In this document: piece after piece, positions 57,581 to 64,000 of the stretch
Position numbering within the stretch: the first letter of the stretch is position 1
Layout of the letters: every line of letters starts with the position of its first letter
NCBI GenBank assembly: GCA_003586115.2
Contig: QVOM02000025.1
Location: forward strand, 47,450,229-47,514,228
Origin: Salvator merianae
Taxonomy: Eukaryota; Chordata; Lepidosauria; Squamata; Teiidae
Direction: 5' to 3'
Length of the DNA: 64,000 nucleotides
Translations under genes and position numbers: made by a program
The notes under the pieces: generated by a model
What the model was told of the DNA's origin: nothing
Database searches by the model: none
What the model saw: only the letters and a program-made list of their open reading frames with translations

Positions 57581-57631
57581 ACTGGGAGATCACTACACTA
57601 GTAGAATCAAAGTGGAGGAATCCCTGACGTT

Positions 57632-58211
57632 GGGCCTGTTCGCACTTCACAAGAGGAACATTTTTGTCCACTCACTAGAACGGAGGATTCGCCCTTGTGT
57701 GTGCACACAATGCTCCCGATTTGCTCTGAGGCTCACCTGATACATACCTGAAGCTGGGGAAGGCTAGACAAGTAATTTGCTGTCTTGATTTCAACCTGTG
57801 TGATCAAGTACAGATCGGGGTAGGCACTTTTGCACTGCTACCTGGCTTGAAATGGCAGTGGGGAGGGGCTGGCACAGCAGCCCAGGAATGGTCTGCTGCT
57901 TTGCTACCCAGTTTGTCCTTTGGGCTTCACACCCTGGCTGCTGTTTCAAAGACAGCTTCGAAAGGAGCTTCTCTAACTTCAAAGCAGTAGCTCTATGTTT
58001 CAGATTACTAGCTCTATCTTCACATCCGTGCCTCTATGATTTGTGACCTCACTTCCTGTCTAGTAGATTCCCATCCGCACCGCTCCCTCTGCTGGTCAGC
58101 TTGGAGTCGTTTCCCTGGCTGGCAAGTGGTATAGCACTCAACAGACTCCATCTTCACCAGCCTGAAGCCTGCTAATTAGAACGTTCCACTATGGTAAGTG
58201 TGAAAATGCCT
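57632..58211. mobile_element. Family B MITE with GTT target duplication
   Basis: GGGCCTGTTCGCACTTCAC at left and GGTAAGTGTGAAAATGCCT at right, flanked by GTT (57629-57631 and 58212-58214). 580 bp. The right terminus carries substitutions (TGCCT for GGCCC). Interior has no transposase. Confidence 0.7.
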
Positions 58212-58289
58212 GTTGACTCTGATGAATTGAACAAAGATGTTTGAATATACAAATATCAGAAAGGACTAGAAAGTCTCCTCAAGTAGTGA

Positions 58290-58827
58290 CAGTAGCAGCA
58301 GCATAGCTTATTGCAGCATGGTAAATCCTACTGCTGCCATACCGGCAGGTGATGGTGACAAGAGTAGCCCATGGAATATTCCAGAGACTTGTGACATTTT
58401 GCCAAGTTCTGGAAGATGGCTCACTTCTGGGGCCATCCCAATCAGTCTGTATGAGCCCAACTGGGGCATCGTGTGGCCTGATCACATAGGCCCGATGATG
58501 CTGGCATGATCAGCCCATTGCACAGGCACGATCGGCTGATCATGCCTGCATGCTGTGACCAGCTGCTTGCCAGCCATTGCCGTGGTGATGATCAGGCCTG
58601 GGTCCAACTGGGCATTGCTTGATGCCAGTGAGGCCTGCACGATCTGGTAGGACCAGCTAGGTGATCACACATGTGCAGAGATGCACATGACACTGCTGCC
58701 AATTGTCATCAGGCATGGCTACTGGTGCTCACACTGTGAATGCCAGTAGCCAGCTTCAGAACCTGTTTTTGGCCATGCAGAGTGGAGTAATTAGTCTGTG
58801 CTAGCATAATAAGTGTGAAAATGCCCC
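58290..58827. mobile_element. Family B MITE, left end unresolved
   Basis: The right end AATAAGTGTGAAAATGCC is a family B terminus. The interior repeats CGATCAGC / GCTGATCA and GGCCTGA words forming foldbacks at 58500-58560. The left terminus could not be fixed. Confidence 0.45.
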
Positions 58828-58999
58828 CTGTCTCTACTTATGGAATAAAGTTCACAAGGACACATCTTCACCTGTTGTGTTTTCATTTGTTGACAGCAAC
58901 ACACACACCAGACTGAGCACAACACATGATTTCCCATCTTCAGCAAGGGTTCCAGATGGGGTGCCTTTGCACTATGAAATGGAGCTATGGAGGCACACT

Positions 59000-59302
59000 T
59001 TGAGGTGGCAAACAAGGAATTTCATCAAGGTCTGTTCCACATTTATATAGAGTCATGGCCAGAGTAACCACAGAGAGAGAAGATAAATTGCTAGGCTAAT
59101 TTCTGACTTTTCTGGTTGGAAAGACAGACAGGATGCCTCTAGTGGCCATTTGCAAGCAGTTGAGAGCAGGTGAAAATTTACCCTTTGTCTTTTGCTTGAG
59201 AATGCCCAGAAGCAATTGGTAGTCCACTGTGTAAGACATAACATCGAACCAAATGGGCTGTGGCTTAATCCAGCAGGGCTGTTCTTATGTACTTATACTT
59301 CT
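59000..59302 (+). mobile_element. LINE 3' tail, CR1-like
   Basis: Ends AATCCAGCAGGGCTGTTCTTATGTACTTATAC, the recognisable squamate LINE tail (GGTCTGATCCAGCAGGGCT...TTCTTATG). Related to the minus-strand fragment at 6930-7062. Confidence 0.6.
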
Positions 59303-59542
59303 TGTGTAAACTCAGCAACCTTAGAGCTGCAGCACTTTCATTCCACAGAACAATGAGATCTGAAGAGACTGGGATATGCCTACCATATAACTGGTGCATC
59401 TCCCACCTCTGTGACATATCCAGTCGTTCCCCAATCCTTTAGGCAATCTTTATCTTGGTCACCTGGATGGAACCATTGAGAGTTTTTTACATACAAAAAG
59501 ATATACACTTTATTTTACCTTTTTTTTTTTTTTTTTTTTTTT

Positions 59543-59647
59543 CCGTCAAATATTTGTTTAAGCAGAAATTTGTTGAAAAGTTAACCTATTGCCTGAATGT
59601 GAGACAAATAGCCTCACTATCATTTAGCAAGATTTGCTCCCTCCATT
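59543..59647. repeat. Second copy of the 105-bp segment, ending at an undetermined base
   Basis: Preceded by a 23-base T run and followed by N (59648) and another T run. This is the only ambiguous base in the window. Confidence 0.9.
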
Positions 59648-59667
59648 NTTTTTTTTTTTTTTTTTTT

Positions 59668-61149
59668 TAAATGACATCCTGTCAAACAGCTACTTTTAAA
59701 TCAAAGTTGCTACATTATTTTGCTTTAAAAGTATCAGAAAATTGTTAAGAGTAAATACCATTTATGGTAAAATTATGTGGGCGTAAAGAGGAACGCGAAG
59801 CCTTTCCGTGAAGTCAGAATGTGTTTGAATAGCATGCCACATCTCTTAATTTATCCATGACCTCTGATCACATTACACTTTCCAGATTACATTAGAGACT
59901 GCGCCCTGGGAAACAAAAGCCATCTTTCATCTTCAAAGGGCAAAATGAGAATACTAATTTGATTGCCTTACTGCAACTCACTCTCCCAATTGGGAAAGTT
60001 AACAAATCAAATCAACAACAAATAGTTCAGTCAGAGGATGGCAAAGAGCAACATTTGAAGGAAAAACAGTTTTTAAAACACCACAAAGCCACAAACAAAT
60101 TCAACCTAGCATCTTCAGTTCTCTTCTATGCTTTGTTATTCATTTTTTGAATAAACATGTGTGCATACCAAGTGATGTTCTGTTCCATCTTAGCTGTCTG
60201 TAGCTGGAAGATTTTATGATAAGTAGACTGTTATTTGTGCTGTTTTACTAGATAAATTATGTATGACTTTGCACTTGCCACTGACACTTCCTATAAACCA
60301 GGGGGAGCAGCTTAATGGAGTACAGCCCATAAATATTGCACCATTCAAATCCACAATGACAAAGGGTTTACTGCTAAACAGTGTGCTTCTAAAAACGCAG
60401 CACTTCAGCTAATCAAATAAATTTAGGGAACATGTCATTTGTACCTGTTAACAAAAGGAAAAACTGCTAATGCAAAGGGTAAGATTATTTATAGTTTCCA
60501 TAATTTACAGTCCAAGAGTCAGCATTCAAGTCCTATACCAGAGAATGAGAGCGTAAAAAGACAGACATATTGATAAATGGTAATTGTGAAGTATTTGTAT
60601 ATGATGACTTTATAACTCTATTATCCTGAAGTGAGGTAATTATTCCAATTTGGAAGAAATGGGTTACTTCCATTTAAACTGAGAACTTGGTAGAAAGCTA
60701 TTCTCTTTTGGTTGTGTTCATATATGCAGGTTAAGTTGGAGTGTTTAAGGAGGAGAATCCATGTTAGCCTGTGAATACTGACCATAGGGTGAGAAAGCAG
60801 GTAGAAATGCAATTTGAATTTGAATTTGATCTCAATGAACTGTTTTATTATCTGTGAGTCACTGCCGAGACTACAGTGGTAACAACTGAATTCATCTTTA
60901 AACAGAATCAAAGGTCACAGTGGCAGTAGGAATGAGGGGAAGGTCACAATGAAACATATGGTGTAACATCCAAACATATTACTTGTTTGCTTTCTTCTGT
61001 CAAACATGTTCTCCCTGGCCAGAATACTACATTTATTCATGTAAGAAATGGATAATTAAGGTTCTCTTACCCAACTGTCACTAGACAACATCTGTTGCAG
61101 TCATCCAACTATCCTTTAGGATTGGTGCAGTAATTTCATCCAGACATAA
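59668..61149. other. Low-repeat segment, conserved noncoding candidate
   Basis: No transposon ends from the families here. The 59760-60170 part (GAACGCGAAGCCTTTCC, GATTACATTAGAGACTGCG, CAATTGGGAAAGTTAAC) has little low-complexity sequence. Conservation is a guess. Confidence 0.3.
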
Positions 61150-62108
61150 GCCATTTCCACACTTACCTGCATTGGAGTGGTCCAGTGCAGGCCAGGATAT
61201 GCTTTGGCCAACTTATTCTTGGTCCAGAACAAGATCATCTGCACTGGGACAACCTGTTCTTGGCCAGCCCCTTCACCAGCTCCAAAGCTTGCAACAGTTT
61301 TGGAGCCAGTGTGGAAGGGCTGTGCATGCCTCAAATACTAGGATTGAGAAATTTCTGGTCTCCAGAGCTCCTAGGGGTCCCATTTCAGTGACTTACCTTG
61401 TTCTACCACCAAAATGGGTCCCCTGAGGTACACTGGTCTACAGAGGTTTCTACCACTACCTAGTACACTGGTGAACCTCAAAAAAGAGGTCTTTCAATAG
61501 ACCAGACATGAATGGCATTTTGGACATTCTGGTCCCATCTAAGCTCTAACCCATGGAGACAGAGGATACTAGATGGGACAGGCCTCTTGGGCTGCTTTAA
61601 GGTGGAGACAGAGGACCTTTTCACACTTGCCATTTTAGACCAGGATAACTATCTTGTTCTAACATAGAATGGTCCACACAGTGTGGTCACTGTCCACACT
61701 GAGGGAACCTAGACTGGAATACTAACAGGATACCAGCATTCACACTATGAATGCTGGTGTTCTGCTCCTGATCTTTGCCATGACAGTGGCTGGAAAGTGT
61801 CTGTCCACTGCATGGTGACCAACAGCACTATGGATCATGCAAATGTACACAGGCAGAATCACACAATCATGCAGGAGTTGCTGCAGTGTGGTGCATGGCT
61901 GTGCATTTGCACCCAGAAATGGGTGCAAACACACTTTACTGGGAGCAGGGTAGCTGCTCCAAGTGCAATTGAGAGCAGCCCCTAGTCATGCAGTCCTGAC
62001 ACACTTGTCTAGTGAGCATGCAGATGCTCACTAACTAAGAAGTGTGAAATGGCCCAAAAGGTCCAGAAGTGAACCATTATTCAGTCCAGTGGAAAGTGCA
62101 GAAACAGC
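61150..62108. mobile_element. Foldback MITE with an inner family B insertion
   Basis: Outer ends AGCCATTTCCACACTTACC and GGAAAGTGCAGAAACAGCC are inverted. Inside, a second pair of ends (GGACCTTTTCACACTTGCC at 61615 and AAGTGTGAAATGGCCC at 62056) marks a family B copy. The outer part has foldbacks of GGTCTACAG / CTGGTAGACC type. Confidence 0.45.
61615..62056. mobile_element. Family B MITE nested in a foldback MITE
   Basis: Inverted ends as above. The core has GCATTCACACTATGAATGC and CATGACAGTGGCTGG words shared with other family B copies. TSD unclear. Confidence 0.5.
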
Positions 62109-62199
62109 CATAGAGTAGTTTGAAAGAGATACATGCAAGAAATGTCTCCCATTCCTACTAGATAAGAGGTTTAAAAATAAAGCATCTTTCTCAAGCTGC

Positions 62200-62520
62200 T
62201 TCAAGGTATCATGCTCTGGTCCACAATAAGCAATCCACCCCAACCTGGGATAGATTGCTCCTGATCTGGAACACATCCATCCACATTGGCACCAGCCCCT
62301 GTGCCAGCTCTGAATCTTGCACCAGCTTTGGAGCTGCTGCTGCAGGGTGCTTCTGAAGGCCAGTGGATCCATTTCAGTGGCAGACCTTGTTGCCTCACTG
62401 AAATGAGCTCCCCATGGTATACCAGACCACAGAGGCATGTCCCTAGTACCACTTCTTAGTATACTGGTATACCTCAAAAAAAAAGGGGGGGGTCTACTGG
62501 TAGACCAGATCAGGATTCCA
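62200..62520. mobile_element. Second copy of the foldback MITE core (direct repeat of 61170-61520)
   Basis: GGTCCACAAT...CTTGCACCAGCTTTGGAGC and GTATACTGGTATACCTCAAAAAA...TCTACTGGTAGACCAGA parallel 61185-61310 and 61465-61510, in the same orientation. Ends not defined. Confidence 0.4.
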
Positions 62521-63125
62521 GTACATTCATCATGGGCAGAGACTTTGGAAACAACTGAGCAGTGTGCTAAAGGGTGAGAGAAACTGTTGATTCCCCTTAG
62601 TGTTGTGGTTCCTTCATAGCCCTTAGTGTTAGTTCTGATCCCCTATTCTCCCTGGTTTGGCTAGGAATATGATTTTTAATAAATCCCTTCATTTCTTTTT
62701 ACCTATACAGAGACATGACTAGCTATAACACAATAGCCAAATCACTGTCAATTTTTGCTTAACAGGATAGAATGTTCAGAGATAATCCCTTTAGCATTCA
62801 ATTTTAGGAGATATATTGTCACTGCTGCTTCCCATTCTGGTTGTACTGAGAGTTCTGCCTTACTGAGGGCTTTGACAATCAGCTGTTCAAGTTGTTTTCT
62901 TGCTGCACTTTGAGCTTTCTTTGCTTTTTTTCAGCTTTTGGCTATATTTTTAATAATGTAGCCATTATTTGTTCTTTGAAACTTGACATGTTTTGAATGT
63001 ATTTTTCCAACCCCTCTTCTTGATGGCCCCATGCTAGCAAATTGCCCAATTATCCCGCAAGGCCCTGGACAGACTGTGTCTGGGAGAGCTATTGTACCCA
63101 AACCAGTATAACCAAGTGCACCTCT
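62521..63125. other. Unannotated DNA
   Basis: No element or gene recognised. Confidence 0.4.
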
Positions 63126-63133
63126 TTCATCAC

Positions 63134-63419
63134 TAGAGATTTGCATGAACAATAAAATAGTGCTTCTGTTCAAACCAAGCCTTATGTGTTTCAGTTCAAA
63201 TTTGAACCTTTTAGAACAGATTTGATTAAACACAGAATTTGTTTGAATAAAATAACCCCTTTTCTCTTCAAAAAAGCTCTTTTAAACTGTAAATCATGAA
63301 CTGGTTTGATTTGAACTGAGGTGTTCTACTGGTTCTAAAGGATCCCTGTGGTTCAGTTCAAGTTCAAACTGCCCCCCCCCAAACCTGCCCCATGTTCAAA
63401 TCAGTTTGTCACATCTCTA
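63134..63419. mobile_element. Family A MITE, short form
   Basis: TAGAGATTTGCATGAAC at left and TTTGTCACATCTCTA at right. The 286-bp interior has TTCAAATTTGAACC / GGTTCAAA-type foldbacks. Flanking octamers do not match, so one flank may have been lost or rearranged. Confidence 0.6.
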
Positions 63420-63427
63420 GTGTGTGC

Positions 63428-63902
63428 ACTTCATTGCTATATCAAGAAGTCTGGGTAACACAATCAGAATCTCTCTTTACTACAAAAGGTTATGAATAAG
63501 GGGGCCTTTTTATTGGAAATTAAGTCATCTAAATAAGCACTGTCTTTGGATATCATGCTCTATTCAAACTCCGTGTCCAGACCATTTGACTGCAATTTGT
63601 GTATGCAGACTTTTGATAGCTTTGTGTGTAAGACATGTGCTGAAGCATATAAAGGGCAAAATAATGCTGAGCATATATTAAATGAAATTGTGCAGTTTTT
63701 TTTTTTTTTTTAAATGCCGCAGTGTTGAAATATATGCAAAACTATTAGAACTTGATTTGAATGCATTGAAATGGACAATAACATGGTTGTTCAGTCAGAG
63801 TAGATATTGAACAAACCATACACACACACATACACACTTACACACACACACACATGCACACACATGCATGCATACATGAACTCAAAATTCAATATTTGTA
63901 AT
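63428..63902. other. Unannotated DNA with a CA microsatellite (63819-63875)
   Basis: A T run is present at 63697-63710. The (CA)n tract lies just upstream of a splice-acceptor-like sequence. Confidence 0.4.
63819..63875. repeat. (CA)n compound microsatellite
   Basis: CACACACA tracts interrupted by TACA and TGCA. Confidence 0.9.
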
Positions 63903-63947
63903 TTGACGGATTTGTTTATACATTTTTTTTCCCTTTTATCTCCCTAG
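63903..63947 (+). promoter_or_regulatory. Candidate 3' splice site
   Basis: A branch-point-like TTGAC (63903-63907) is followed about 40 bases later by a long pyrimidine tract ending TTTATCTCCCTAG (AG at 63946-63947). This is a textbook acceptor layout. It is unproven because the exon runs off the window. Confidence 0.35.
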
Positions 63948-64000
63948 GCTCAAGATTGGAATGCCTACCTGCATATCATAGAACACACCTTGTCTCTGAG
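63948..64000 (+). CDS. Possible 5' part of an internal exon (partial)
   Basis: After the acceptor-like AG the sequence is open in one frame: AQDWNAYLHIIEHTLSL, with stops in at least one other frame. I do not recognise a protein family from these 17 residues. If real, the window would be the intron before this exon, on the plus strand. It could also be a noncoding RNA exon or chance. Confidence 0.2.

Noticed and set aside
62031..62477. 148-codon minus-strand frame
   Set aside because: Covers foldback MITE sequence, so treated as non-coding.

Overview
The window looks like intergenic or deep intronic DNA from an amniote vertebrate, most probably a squamate reptile. I cannot name the species. 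The case rests on interspersed repeats: CR1-type LINE tails ending in ATTCTATG repeats, an L2/CR1-like reverse-transcriptase fragment, a tRNA-derived SINE, LTR-like elements with TATA and AATAAA signals, long TTCC, GGAA, GATA and CA microsatellites, and many miniature inverted-repeat transposable elements (MITEs). I found no intact protein-coding gene, rRNA, tRNA gene or CRISPR array. The open frames present are short and chance-like, except for two LINE reverse-transcriptase remnants (7080-7270 minus and about 41880-42640 plus) and a possible exon at the extreme right edge (63948 onward).

The dominant content is two MITE families. Family A has ends TAGGGATGTGCACGAA / TTCGTGCACATCCCTA and 8-bp target-site duplications (TSDs), which I could read directly at most insertions. 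This is the signature of the hAT superfamily. It has two forms: short A/T-rich foldbacks of about 290-400 bp (4367, 16234, 26188, 28262, 41954, 45567, 51140, 63134) and long CpG-rich elements of about 650-1145 bp (11969, 31909, 37160, 44627, 47455). The cores of at least four of the long ones are arrays of palindromic modules. Family B has ends resembling GGGCCTTTTCGCACTTACC and 3-bp TSDs (ATG, TTA or GTT), PIF/Harbinger-like in TSD length; best examples are 855-1463, 31520-33132, 38295-38474, 54846-55289 and 57632-58211.

Layout: 1-3 kb has a family B element, a minus-strand LTR and a LINE tail. 3-10 kb is a mosaic of decayed MITEs, CR1 pieces and a SINE. 12-12.8 kb holds a long palindromic element. 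13.6-14.6 kb has a perfect cruciform and a G-rich tract. 15-20 kb is mostly unique. 18-24 kb has LTR-like elements. 25.7-30.9 kb has CR1, MITEs and retroelement remnants. 31.5-33.1 kb is a family A element nested in a family B element. 37-38.5 kb and 44.6-48.5 kb contain the palindromic arrays. 50.2-51.5 kb is a microsatellite cluster. 52.6-53.8 kb is a second copy of the LTR at 1.5-2.7 kb. 54-62.5 kb is family B MITEs plus a 105-bp repeat ending at the window's only N. 59.7-61.1 kb is unique. No genes can be shown to work together. The story is one of nested, non-autonomous transposons in a gene-poor region, possibly an intron or gene desert with a few candidate conserved noncoding blocks.
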